This document shows positions 15,297-23,638 of a DNA stretch of 64,000 nt, piece after piece. The notes beneath the pieces are model-generated. The model was not told the origin of the DNA, made no database searches, and was given only the letters and a program-made list of their open reading frames with translations. This stretch comes from Aromatoleum tolulyticum (GTDB lineage: Bacteria; Pseudomonadota; Gammaproteobacteria; Burkholderiales; Rhodocyclaceae). Made by a program: the position numbers and the translations under genes. The stretch lies in contig NZ_FTMD01000005.1 in the NCBI RefSeq assembly GCF_900156155.1, positions 1 to 64,000 of the forward strand, read 5' to 3'. Within the stretch, counting starts at the first letter, position 1. Each line of letters opens with the position of its first letter.

Positions 15297-17024
15297 TCAG
15301 GCGGCGACGGAGTCGTCGACCCGCAGCTGGTCGTAGGCATCGCGCTCGTCGGCGTCGATGGGATAGAGATAGGGCGGCACCGGGCGCTTGAAGCATTCCG
15401 GCCGACCATCGGCGCCCTTCCTGACCTCGACGAAGTGGAACCAGTCGGCGTCGTTGCGCTCCGGGTAGTCGGTGCGATAGTGGTACAGGCCCCAACGGCT
15501 CTCGGTGCGGTAGAGCGAGGCGGCAGCGGCCAACTCGGCACAGTCGAGGATCGCGTGCACCTCCATCGCGCGCATCAGCTCGTGGGGATTGTTCGCCTTG
15601 ATGTGCTCGAGGTCGGCGCGGATTTCGGCGAAGCGCTGCAGTCCGATCAGCATCTTGCGCGTGACCTTGGGCGGCTGCAGGTAGTCGTTCACCATGCGGC
15701 GCAGCTTGTATTCGATCTGCGTCGGCGGGATGCCTTCCTCGCGCAGCAGCGGTGCGAAGATGCGTTCCCGCTCGGCTGCGACGACGGCTTCGTCCACCTC
15801 CGGGAGTTCCTTGTCGGCGATGAAGTCCACCGCATCCTCGCCCGCGATCTGGCCGAAGACCATCGCGCCCAGCATGTAGTTGTGCGCGACGTTGCACAGG
15901 TCGCCCGCGGCGTAGAGGCCGGGCACCGTGGTCCGCGCGTGTTCGTCCACCCACACGCCGGAGGCGCTGTGCCCCCCGCACAGGCCGATCTCGGAGATGT
16001 GCATCTCCACCAGGTCGTTGCGGTAGTCGGTGCCGCGTCCCGCGTGGAAGAGGCCGCGCGTCGGGCGCTCGGTGATGTGCAGGACGTTTTCGATCTTCGT
16101 CACCGTCTCGTCGGCGAGGTGGTCGAGTTTGAGGAACACCGGCCCGTTGCCGCCTTCGAGCTCGCGCCAGAACTCCAGCATCATCTGGCCGCTCCAGTAG
16201 TCGCTCTTGATGAAGCGCTCGCCCTTGGCATTCACCGTGTAGCCGCCGAAGGGGCCGGTGACGTAGGCGCAGGCGGGGCCGTTGTAGTCCTTGATCAGCG
16301 GGTTGATCTGGAAGCATTCGAGGCCCGACAGTTCGGCCCCGGCGTGATAGGCCATGCTGTAGCCGTCACCGGCGTTGGTCGGGTTCTCGTAGGTGCCGAA
16401 CAGGTAGCCCGAGGAAGGCAGGCCCAGGCGGCCGGCGGCGCCGGTGCACAGCACCACCGCCTTGGCGCGGATCACGACGAACTCGCCGCTGCGCGAATCG
16501 AGCGCCATCGCCCCCGCGATGCGGCCATCGTTGCCGACCAGCAGGCGCGTCGTGGTGAGGCGGTTGCTGACCGCCACGCCCTGCTTGCGCAACTGCTTGA
16601 AGATCACCTTCTTGACGTTGTAGCCCTCGGGCATCGGCAGCACGTAGGCGCCCAGGTGATGCACCTTCTTCACCGCGTAGTCGCCCGTCTCGTCCTTTTC
16701 GAACTTGACGCCCCACGAATCGAGCTCGCGGATCATGTCGTGGCTGCGCACTGCGTAGGCGTTGATCGCCGCCTGGTTCACGATGCCGTCGTTGGCGATG
16801 GTGATTTCCTTGACGTACTGCTCGGGCGTTGCGTGGCCGGGGATGACGGCGTTGTTCACGCTGTCCATGCCCTCGGCGATCGCGCCCGCGCGCTTGACGT
16901 TGGCCTTGTCCAGCAGCAGCACCTTCAGGTGCGGCGCCTTCGCTTTCGCCTTGATCGCCGCGATGGGGCCGGCCGTGCCGCCGCCGATGACGAGGATGTC
17001 GACGGTGAGTTCTTTTGTGCTCAT
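15297..17024 (-). CDS. asfA: AsfA-like flavoprotein (fumarate reductase/APS reductase alpha superfamily)
   Basis: 575 residues. An FAD-binding VDILVIGGGTAGPIAAIKAK motif opens the protein, then LLLDKANVKRAGAIAEGMDS, AKAVVLCTGAAGRLGL and VPGLYAAGDLCNVAHNYMLG. The end (WGLYHYRTDYPERNDADWFH) is like APS reductase AprA and fumarate reductase flavoproteins. In P. putida, AsfA is the reductase partner of AsfB in sulfur-starvation-induced aryl-sulfonate desulfonation. The neighbouring sulfonate-type ABC genes support that name over APS reductase, but dissimilatory AprA cannot be excluded by eye. The gene is 64 bases after the ATPase gene, with the start at ATG 17024. Confidence 0.75.
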   Translation of the reverse strand: MSTKELTVDILVIGGGTAGPIAAIKAKAKAPHLKVLLLDKANVKRAGAIAEGMDSVNNAVIPGHATPEQYVKEITIANDGIVNQAAINAYAVRSHDMIRELDSWGVKFEKDETGDYAVKKVHHLGAYVLPMPEGYNVKKVIFKQLRKQGVAVSNRLTTTRLLVGNDGRIAGAMALDSRSGEFVVIRAKAVVLCTGAAGRLGLPSSGYLFGTYENPTNAGDGYSMAYHAGAELSGLECFQINPLIKDYNGPACAYVTGPFGGYTVNAKGERFIKSDYWSGQMMLEFWRELEGGNGPVFLKLDHLADETVTKIENVLHITERPTRGLFHAGRGTDYRNDLVEMHISEIGLCGGHSASGVWVDEHARTTVPGLYAAGDLCNVAHNYMLGAMVFGQIAGEDAVDFIADKELPEVDEAVVAAERERIFAPLLREEGIPPTQIEYKLRRMVNDYLQPPKVTRKMLIGLQRFAEIRADLEHIKANNPHELMRAMEVHAILDCAELAAAASLYRTESRWGLYHYRTDYPERNDADWFHFVEVRKGADGRPECFKRPVPPYLYPIDADERDAYDQLRVDDSVAA

Positions 17025-17088
17025 GGTGCTTGTTCCCAGGATGTTCGAAAAGCGGCGCCATGCGGCGCCAAGTGGAGCGCGGCGGCTT

Positions 17089-17928
17089 TCAGGCTTCGAC
17101 CGGGAGCTCGATGCGTGCGACTTCGAGGCCGCCCACGAGCGACTGCCGCACCTCGTCCTGCACGAGCGCGAGGCAGCGCTTCTTCAGGGCGATGAATTCG
17201 GGCGACACGCTGATGTCCTCGGGGCGCGGGCGCGGCAGATCGACGACGATCTCCTCGCGTATGCGCCCCGGCCGATGCGTCATCACCAGCACGCGGTCGG
17301 AAAGCACCAATGCTTCGTCGATGTCGTGGGTGACGAACAGCACCGTCGGCCGCAGGCGTCCCCAGATACCCAGCAGCAGTTGCTGCATGCGCTCGCGCGT
17401 CTGTGCGTCGAGGGCGCCGAAGGGTTCGTCCATCAGCACCACGCGCGGGTTATTGATCAGCACGCGCGCAATCTCCACCCGCTGCTGCATGCCGCCCGAG
17501 AGCTGCGCGGGGTAACGGTCGGAGAACCCCCTGAGGCCCACCAGTTGCAGGAACTCCTCCGCCCGTTCGCGGCGTTCGCGCCGGCCGACGCCGCTCATCT
17601 TCAGGCCGAAGGCGACGTTGTCCAGCGCGGTGCGCCACGGCAGCAGCGAATGGTGCTGGAACACCATGCCGCGGTCCGGGCCCGGACCCGACACCGCTTC
17701 GCCATCGACGCGCAGCCGCCCGTTGCTCGGCTGCAGGTAACCGGCCACCGCATTGAGCAGCGTCGATTTGCCGCAGCCCGACGGCCCGATGATGCTGACG
17801 AACTCGCCGCCCGCGATCGTCGTGGTGATGTTGCGCACGGCCTCGAAACGCACCTTGCCGGGCAGGTGGATGGCGATGTCGTCCAGTTCGATACGCCCGG
17901 CCTTCTGCGTGGAAACGGCGGCGCTCAT
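17089..17928 (-). CDS. ABC transporter ATP-binding protein (SsuB/TauB type)
   Basis: 279 residues. Walker A is IIGPSGCGKSTLLNAVAGYL, the Q-loop is MVFQHHSLLPWRTALDNVAF, the signature is QLSGGMQQRVEIARVLINNP, Walker B is [12 protein letters not shown] and the switch His is LFVTHDIDEALVLSDRV. The LPWRTALDNV and MTHRPGRIREEI segments are typical of the nitrate/taurine/sulfonate importer ATPases. The ATG overlaps the permease stop (ATGA). It energises import of the ligand captured by the operon's binding protein. Confidence 0.9.
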   Translation of the reverse strand: MSAAVSTQKAGRIELDDIAIHLPGKVRFEAVRNITTTIAGGEFVSIIGPSGCGKSTLLNAVAGYLQPSNGRLRVDGEAVSGPGPDRGMVFQHHSLLPWRTALDNVAFGLKMSGVGRRERRERAEEFLQLVGLRGFSDRYPAQLSGGMQQRVEIARVLINNPRVVLMDEPFGALDAQTRERMQQLLLGIWGRLRPTVLFVTHDIDEALVLSDRVLVMTHRPGRIREEIVVDLPRPRPEDISVSPEFIALKKRCLALVQDEVRQSLVGGLEVARIELPVEA

Positions 17929-18809
17929 GCGTGACGCTCCTGGATGCGGTACCACGGCATCAGCAGCCGCCCGAGCAGCTTGATCAGGCCGCTGCTGGCC
18001 ATGCCGAAGGCGCCGATGAAGAGCATGCCGACGACGATGTCCGCATAGTTCTGCAAGGTGTAGGACTCCCACGTGTAGTAGCCGATGCCGTACTGGCCGG
18101 CGATCATCTCCGCCGTGACCAGGCAGAACCACGACGTGCCCATGCCAATGGCAAGGCCGGTGACGACGCTGGGCAGCGCGCCCGGCAGCACCACTTCGGC
18201 GAATACCGACCAGCGCCCGGCACCCAGGCTGCGCGACGATGCGATGAGGCGCCGGTCGATCGCCTCGACGCCGTGGATGGTATTGAGCAGCACCGGAAAC
18301 AGCGCGCCCATGAAGGTGATGAAGATCATGCTCAGCTCGGACGACGGAAACATCAGGATCGCGAGCGGAATCCACGCCACGCCCGGAATCGGCCGCATCA
18401 CCTCCAGCGGCGGCAACAGCGTGTCCTCCAGCCAGCGCGAGCGCCCGATCACTAGGCCCAGCGCGATCCCCAGCAGCGCGGCCACACCGAAGCCGGCAAA
18501 GACGCGGATCAGGCTGTTGGTGACATGGGCGAACAGCTTGGGCGACTGGAACAGGCCCCAGGCGGCGGCCGCGACCTCGGTCGGCGCCGGCACGAAGCGG
18601 AACGTGACGATGCCCAGGTCGAGGTGATGCACCGCGGCGGCCTGCCAGAAGGCGACGCACAGGATCAGGGCCAGCACGCGCAACGCAATCCGATCGAGGC
18701 GCAAGCCCGCCCACCAGCCCGCCAGGAAACCCCCGCGGGGGATTTCCGGCGCGGCAGGTGCCGTCGCTGATGCCGCTGCAGGTGAAAGTGCGAGGGCGCT
18801 GGCGGACAT
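17925..18809 (-). CDS. ABC transporter permease (SsuC/TauC type)
   Basis: 294 residues with about six membrane helices. The cytoplasmic coupling loop EVVLPGALPSVVTGLAIGMG contains the EAA-type motif, and MRPIPGVAWIPLAILMFPSS is the diagnostic segment of sulfonate, taurine and nitrate permeases. The N-terminus has an Ala/Pro-rich extension of about 30 residues. The start lies 11 bases after the binding protein stop, and the end overlaps the ATPase start. It forms the membrane channel of the operon's importer. Confidence 0.9.
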   Translation of the reverse strand: MSASALALSPAAASATAPAAPEIPRGGFLAGWWAGLRLDRIALRVLALILCVAFWQAAAVHHLDLGIVTFRFVPAPTEVAAAAWGLFQSPKLFAHVTNSLIRVFAGFGVAALLGIALGLVIGRSRWLEDTLLPPLEVMRPIPGVAWIPLAILMFPSSELSMIFITFMGALFPVLLNTIHGVEAIDRRLIASSRSLGAGRWSVFAEVVLPGALPSVVTGLAIGMGTSWFCLVTAEMIAGQYGIGYYTWESYTLQNYADIVVGMLFIGAFGMASSGLIKLLGRLLMPWYRIQERHA

Positions 18810-18820
18810 GGCCGGCCCGC

Positions 18821-20242
18821 TCACTTGGCCGAGGCGACGGGCGCGGTCGCGACGGCAGCCGAAGCGGCAGCATAGTCGAGTACGGTGCCGCCCTTGGCCT
18901 TGGTCCAGGCCTCGGCGTCCTCCTTCAGCAGGAAGGCCGACAGGCTGCCCTTGGCATCGCGGGTGAACCATGCCTGGTTCGCGAAGAGCTTGATGCCGGT
19001 GTTGCGATCGTGCGCATACACCACGCGCACCTTCTTGCCTGCGGCCTCCGCCGCCTTCGCCGCTTCGAGCGCGTTGCGCGGCGAGGCGTAGTTCCGCACC
19101 TGCGGCTCGCCGGCGATCCACACCTGGGCCACCTGCTGCGGGTCGGAGATGGTCTCGCCGGTCTTGGCGTCCTTGGCCTTCAGTGGCGACCTGCCGTAGT
19201 CCTTGAGCCTTGCCTCGTAGTCGAGCCCGGCCTGCTGGTAGGCGGCGCGGATGAAGCGGTCGTCGATGAACGCGTCGATGTCGAGATCGGTGTCGGTGCG
19301 CTTTAGCAGCTTCAGCGTCGCCGCAGCCGTCTTGGTGGCCGCGCGGTACTCGGGCTTCCACGTCTGGTCGCGGGTCTGGATGCCGAGGGGCCCGTGGAAC
19401 AAGTAGTTCACCTCGGCCTCGATGCCGGTGATCTTCTCGATCAGTTCGCTGAATTTCTCCGGCTCGGCGGCGACCAGCCGGTCGGCTTCGATCGAGGCGC
19501 GCAGGTAGGCGACGACGACCTCCGGATACTTCGCCGCGTACTCCGCGTCCACCAGCGTGCCGTGGAAGGTCGGGTTCCTGGCCTGCGCACCGTCGTAGAT
19601 CTTGCGCGCGAAGCCGCGGTACGGGAACAGCTCGGCGAAGGGCACGAAGTCGGCATGCGCGTCGATCTTGTTGGCCTGCAGCGCGCTGCCGCCGACGTCC
19701 GGCGCCTGCGACACGAGATTGACGTCCTTTTCCGGATCCCAACCCTGCGCGGTGATCGCCCGCAGCAGCAGGTTGTGGGCGGTCGAACCGAAGGGCACCG
19801 AGATCTGCTTGCCCTTGAGATCCGCGAGACTATGCACCGGCGAGTTCGCCGGGACGACGATGCCGTTGCCGCTGCCGGTGGTGCTGCCCGACAGCGCCGT
19901 GATGAACAGCGTCTTCTTGCCGGCTTTGAGGTGGGCGGCGTAGTTCAGCACGGCGGGGAAGTCCGCCATCGAGCCGATGTCGAGCTTGCCCGCGACCTGT
20001 TCGTTGGTCAGCGGAGGGCCGGAGGTGAAGCTCTTCCACTGGATGTCCCACTGGGCATCCTTGTACTTGCCGTCCCTGGGCAGGTACTTTTCGAGCAACT
20101 TCAGCTCGCGGATGATCAGCCCGCCCGTGGCGGTGTTGATGGTCGGATCCTGCGTGCCGATGGCGACGCGGATCGTTTCCGCTTGTGCGCTCCCGAACAG
20201 GAGCAGGAGGCCGAGGCCGGCAATGATCGAACGGCGTTTCAT
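18821..20242 (-). CDS. Periplasmic substrate-binding protein with C-terminal NosL-like extension
   Basis: 473 residues from ATG 20242 (MKRRSIIAGLGLLLLFGSAQ, a Sec signal peptide cleaved near AQA). The first 340 or so residues follow the SsuA/TauA fold: TIRVAIGTQDPTINTATGGL, DIGSMADFPAVLNYAAHLKA, LADLKGKQISVPFGSTAHNL. The family usually has about 320-350 residues. Here about 110 more follow, including VRVVYAHDRNTGIKLFANQA and LLKEDAEAWTKAKGGTVLDY, a pattern like the NosL accessory protein domain. A linker with GETISDPQQVAQVWIAGEPQ joins the parts. It is the first gene of a seven-gene operon and is probably sulfur-starvation regulated. AsfC of P. putida has a comparable position. Confidence 0.85.
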   Translation of the reverse strand: MKRRSIIAGLGLLLLFGSAQAETIRVAIGTQDPTINTATGGLIIRELKLLEKYLPRDGKYKDAQWDIQWKSFTSGPPLTNEQVAGKLDIGSMADFPAVLNYAAHLKAGKKTLFITALSGSTTGSGNGIVVPANSPVHSLADLKGKQISVPFGSTAHNLLLRAITAQGWDPEKDVNLVSQAPDVGGSALQANKIDAHADFVPFAELFPYRGFARKIYDGAQARNPTFHGTLVDAEYAAKYPEVVVAYLRASIEADRLVAAEPEKFSELIEKITGIEAEVNYLFHGPLGIQTRDQTWKPEYRAATKTAAATLKLLKRTDTDLDIDAFIDDRFIRAAYQQAGLDYEARLKDYGRSPLKAKDAKTGETISDPQQVAQVWIAGEPQVRNYASPRNALEAAKAAEAAGKKVRVVYAHDRNTGIKLFANQAWFTRDAKGSLSAFLLKEDAEAWTKAKGGTVLDYAAASAAVATAPVASAK

Positions 20243-20655
20243 GGATTTTCCTCTTGCGCGGTCTGCGTTGAATACATTGCAGATGCTAAGAATCGGAGTG
20301 CGAAGGAAAAACCAAGAATTTCTGCTTTGCATATGCACCGCAGCCTGCATTGCTTAGCATTTACGGATACATGCGCAAATCGGCGGAGAAACCGCCCAAT
20401 TGAAACAATTGTTCAGCATGTCCGATCGGTGCGTCGTGCCACCGGGCGTCCGGCCATGCGGGCCCGGCCTGCATCCCGCCCGGAGAGCCGCCCCCGCAGG
20501 GAAAAGCGGCTCGCCCGCGTCGGCGCACAAGCGCTTGGCGCCATCCGGGTCCATCCCGGCGCGCATGTCGCGAACCGGTCGGGCAACGCTGACCTGCCCC
20601 CCGCTTTGTAGTAGCCTTGCGCATTTTTCCGCCCCCTCGGGCGTCGCTTTTTCGG
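20243..20655 (-). promoter_or_regulatory. 413-base control region upstream of the sulfonate/asf operon
   Basis: The region separates the divergent asf-type operon and the DUF3348 operon. An exact palindrome TGCATATGCA lies at 20328-20337. ATGCTAAG (20283-20290) and CTTAGCAT (20352-20359) form inverted copies flanking it. The segment around 20281-20365 is AT-rich against a GC-rich background. This looks like an operator for a sulfur regulator such as a CysB/Cbl or AsfR-type LysR protein, though no regulator gene is adjacent. The right half (20400-20655) is GC-rich and shows no clear signals. Confidence 0.5.
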
Positions 20656-21429
20656 ATGGCGCAAGGCTTGTCGCGTACGCATATCAACGGTTCCGGGCTG
20701 GTCCGCGCGCTCGGCGGGCTGACGGCCGCCGACGTGCCGGCGTCGAAGCAGTCCTTTGCCGACCGGCTCGGCCAATGGCTCGGTTTCGCGGATGCGCTCA
20801 CGCTGTATTCCGCGCTCAACGCCGGAACCCCGGGCGATGCGGCGCCTCCCGCGATGCCGGTATCGCAGGACGCGGCGGCCCTGCGGCAGGCGATGGCCCG
20901 CGTGCGCGACGCCCTGGCGGAGTCGATCACGAACGACGGCGTATTCAGGCCCGGCCCGGCGCGGATCGAGCTGCCGACTCTCGACCCGCGGGCGCCATTG
21001 GAAAAGGCGGCCGACTTCGCGCCTTACCATCGCTACTATCTCGCGCACCAGCGGGACATGGCGGTGCGCATCGGCCCGCTGCGCGCGACCGTACGCGCGG
21101 CGCTGCAGGGGCGGGCGGCCTCCCTCGGACGGCTCGCCGCGCTCGATGCGGTGATGGACCAGGCGCTGGCGGCGCGGGAGCGCGACCTGCTGGCGACCGT
21201 GCCGGTGCTCCTCGGCCGGCGCTTCGAGCAACGCTACGACGCGCACTGCGCGACGCTGGCCGAAACGCAGACGGCGGATGATGCGGCCCGGTGGATGCAG
21301 CCGGGCGGGTGGCTGGCGGAGTTCTGCCGTGAGCTGCAGTCCGTGCTGCTGGCGGAGCTGGATCTTCGGCTGCAGCCGATCGCAGGGCTGATCGCAGCCC
21401 TCGACGACGAGATGACAAGGAAGCAATGA
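20656..21429 (+). CDS. DUF3348 protein, first gene of a Zorya-like motor operon
   Basis: 257 residues from ATG 20656 (MAQGLSRTHINGSGLVRALG). The frame extends 13 codons upstream, but this ATG fits the family start. Features of DUF3348 are the opening GSGLVRAL, ASKQSFADRLGQWLGFADAL and YHRYYLAHQRDMAVRIGPLR. It is predicted helical, with no signal peptide or membrane segment. It overlaps the MotA-like gene by four bases (ATGA). DUF3348, DUF802, OmpA and DUF2894 genes form a conserved set in Betaproteobacteria. From memory this may match the accessory ZorF or ZorG of type III Zorya, which I could not verify. Molecular function is unknown. Confidence 0.8.
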   Translation: MAQGLSRTHINGSGLVRALGGLTAADVPASKQSFADRLGQWLGFADALTLYSALNAGTPGDAAPPAMPVSQDAAALRQAMARVRDALAESITNDGVFRPGPARIELPTLDPRAPLEKAADFAPYHRYYLAHQRDMAVRIGPLRATVRAALQGRAASLGRLAALDAVMDQALAARERDLLATVPVLLGRRFEQRYDAHCATLAETQTADDAARWMQPGGWLAEFCRELQSVLLAELDLRLQPIAGLIAALDDEMTRKQ

Positions 21430-23636
21430 ATAGAACCATCTGTATGGCGGCCTTCTTCGTGGGCCTGGTCGCCGTGTTCTGGGTCGGCGCCGGATATGTC
21501 GGCTCCAGCGCACTGGCGCTGGCCATGACGGCGATCATCGGCGCGGTCTATGTGACGGGCGCGGTGGAATTGCTGCGTTTCCACCGCACCACGACCGCTC
21601 TGGCGCGCGCACTGGACGGGATCCCCGCGGATCTGTCGCACCCGGGCGAATGGCTGCGCCAGCTGCCGCCGTCGGTGCAGAACCCGGTGCGTCTGCGCAT
21701 CGAAGGCGAACGCGCGGGGCTCCCGGGCCCGGCCATGACGCCCTACCTCGTGGGCCTGCTGGTGCTGCTGGGCATGCTCGGCACCTTCCTCGGCATGGTC
21801 GTGACGCTCAACGGCGCGGTCATCGCGCTGGAAAGCACCACCAACCTGGAGGCGATCCGCGCTTCGCTCGCGGCCCCGGTGCGCGGCCTGGGGGTCGCGT
21901 TCGGCACCTCCGTGGCAGGCGTGGCGGCGTCCGCGATGCTGGGCCTGATCTCGGCCGTCTGCCGGCGCGAGCGCATGCAGGTCGCGCAAGTGCTCGACAC
22001 CCGGATCGGCACCTCGCTGCGCGGCTTTTCGCTCGCGCATCAGCGCCAGGAAACCTTCAAGGCCCTGCAGCTGCAGGCGCGCGTGTTGCCCGAACTGGTC
22101 GACAAGCTGCAGGCGATGATGGAACAGATGGACCGGCAGGGCAGGGAGCTGGGCGAGCGCCTGGTGTCCGGGCAGGAACGCTTTCACGGCGACGCGCGCC
22201 AGACGTACTCGGACCTGGCTGTCTCGGTCGACAACTCCCTCAAGCTCAGCCTGACCGAAAGCGCCCGGCTCGCCGGCGAAACGATCCGGCCCGTGGTCGC
22301 TGCGACGATGGAAGGCATCGCCCGCGAGACGAGCGCGCTGCAGGCGCAGGTGGCCGACGCGGTGCAGACCCAGCTCGACGGCATCGCGGCGCGCTTCGAC
22401 GACAGCGTCACCAAGGTCGCTGAAACCTGGAACGCGGCGCTCGCGACGCACGAGCGCACCAGCGATAACCTCAGCCGGCAGACGCAGGATGCACTGGGCG
22501 CCTTCGCCGAAACCTTCGAACGGCGCTCGGGTGCGCTGCTGACGTCCGTGGAAGAGGCTCACGCAGGCCTGCGCGCCGATCTCGCCGCCACGACAACCGC
22601 GCTGGCGCAGGAGACGACCGCGCTGCACACGCGGCTCGCCGACACCGTCGAACGGCAGCTCGACGGCGTGGCCGACCGTTTCGGCGGCGCCGTCACCGCC
22701 GTGGCCGATACGTGGACGGCGGCGCTCGCGAGCCACGAGCGCGCCAGCGAACACCTCAGCGCGGAACTGCACAGGTCGCTCGAAGCCTTCGCCGAAACCT
22801 TCGCGCAGCGCTCCGCCGCGCTGCTAGCGACGATCGGCGAAACGACGGCCGCACAGCAGGCGCAGCAGGCCGCGACGGACGAGGCGCGCCTCGCAGCCCA
22901 CACCCGCGCGCTGGAGTCGATGGCGGCAGCGCTGCAGCGGGAATGGCACGAAGCCGGCGCGCAGACCCTCGCACGGCAGGAGCAGATCTGCACGACCCTG
23001 GGCGAGACGGCGCACGAGATCGCCGCATCGGCACAGGCCCAGGCCCGCGGCACCATCGACGAAGTCGCCCGGCTCATGCAGACGGCAGCCGAAGCGCCGC
23101 GCGCCGCGGCGGAGGTCATCGGCCAGCTGCGGCAGGAACTCTCCGCGAGCATCGCGCGCGACAACGGCCTCCTCGAGGAGCGCAGCCGCATCATGGAAAC
23201 GCTGGGGACGCTGCTGTCCGCGATCAATCACGCCTCGACCGAGCAGCGTTCGGCGATCGACGCGCTGGTGGCCTCCGCGACCGAACTGCTGGAGCGTGCC
23301 GGAGCGCGTTTCACTGCGAATATCGAAGCGGAATCGGCGCGGATCGCCGGCGTCGCGGGCGAGATCACCGGCGGCGCCGCCGAGGTGGCCAGCCTAAGCG
23401 AGGCCTTCGGTCTCGCCGTGCAGCTCTTTGCCGAGTCCAACGACCGGATGATGGCGACGCTCGCGCGCATCGAAGGCGCGCTCGAGAAGTCCCTGACGCG
23501 CAGCGACGAGCAGCTCGCCTACTACGTCGCGCAGGCGCGCGAGATCATCGACCTGTCGATCATGTCGCAACGGCAGATCGTCGAAGACCTGCAGCAACTG
23601 CCCGGCCGGCAGGCAGCGCTCGCCGGCGAGGTGTGA
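21426..23636 (+). CDS. DUF802 protein: MotA/ExbB/ZorA-like channel subunit with long coiled-coil tail
   Basis: 736 residues. Two N-terminal membrane helices (CMAAFFVGLVAVFWVGAGYV; ALALAMTAIIGAVYVTGAVE) are followed by a MotA/ExbB-like pair: TPYLVGLLVLLGMLGTFLGM and VRGLGVAFGTSVAGVAASAM, with small-residue helices and the GTF-x-GM motif of proton-channel subunits. From residue 185 to the end the protein is a helical tail. A unit of about 65 residues occurs twice (near 313-380 and 408-475), each with QLDG-(I/V)-A-x-RF, WxAALAxHERxS and FAETF. This layout, MotA core plus a long intracellular tail, is that of ZorA. Its partner is the MotB-like protein encoded next. Confidence 0.85.
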   Translation: MNRTICMAAFFVGLVAVFWVGAGYVGSSALALAMTAIIGAVYVTGAVELLRFHRTTTALARALDGIPADLSHPGEWLRQLPPSVQNPVRLRIEGERAGLPGPAMTPYLVGLLVLLGMLGTFLGMVVTLNGAVIALESTTNLEAIRASLAAPVRGLGVAFGTSVAGVAASAMLGLISAVCRRERMQVAQVLDTRIGTSLRGFSLAHQRQETFKALQLQARVLPELVDKLQAMMEQMDRQGRELGERLVSGQERFHGDARQTYSDLAVSVDNSLKLSLTESARLAGETIRPVVAATMEGIARETSALQAQVADAVQTQLDGIAARFDDSVTKVAETWNAALATHERTSDNLSRQTQDALGAFAETFERRSGALLTSVEEAHAGLRADLAATTTALAQETTALHTRLADTVERQLDGVADRFGGAVTAVADTWTAALASHERASEHLSAELHRSLEAFAETFAQRSAALLATIGETTAAQQAQQAATDEARLAAHTRALESMAAALQREWHEAGAQTLARQEQICTTLGETAHEIAASAQAQARGTIDEVARLMQTAAEAPRAAAEVIGQLRQELSASIARDNGLLEERSRIMETLGTLLSAINHASTEQRSAIDALVASATELLERAGARFTANIEAESARIAGVAGEITGGAAEVASLSEAFGLAVQLFAESNDRMMATLARIEGALEKSLTRSDEQLAYYVAQAREIIDLSIMSQRQIVEDLQQLPGRQAALAGEV

Positions 23637-23638
23637 CG

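Noticed and set aside
15297-17024. Calling the flavoprotein and ferredoxin dissimilatory APS reductase AprAB
   Set aside because: No ATP sulfurylase, AprM or Qmo genes are nearby, and the operon contains a sulfonate-type importer. AsfAB fits the context better, though sequence alone does not exclude AprAB.
15297-17024. The flavoprotein at 15-17 kb as the missing SdhA for sdhCDB
   Set aside because: It lies in a separate operon with its own ferredoxin and resembles AprA/AsfA more than SdhA; nothing links it to sdhCDB.
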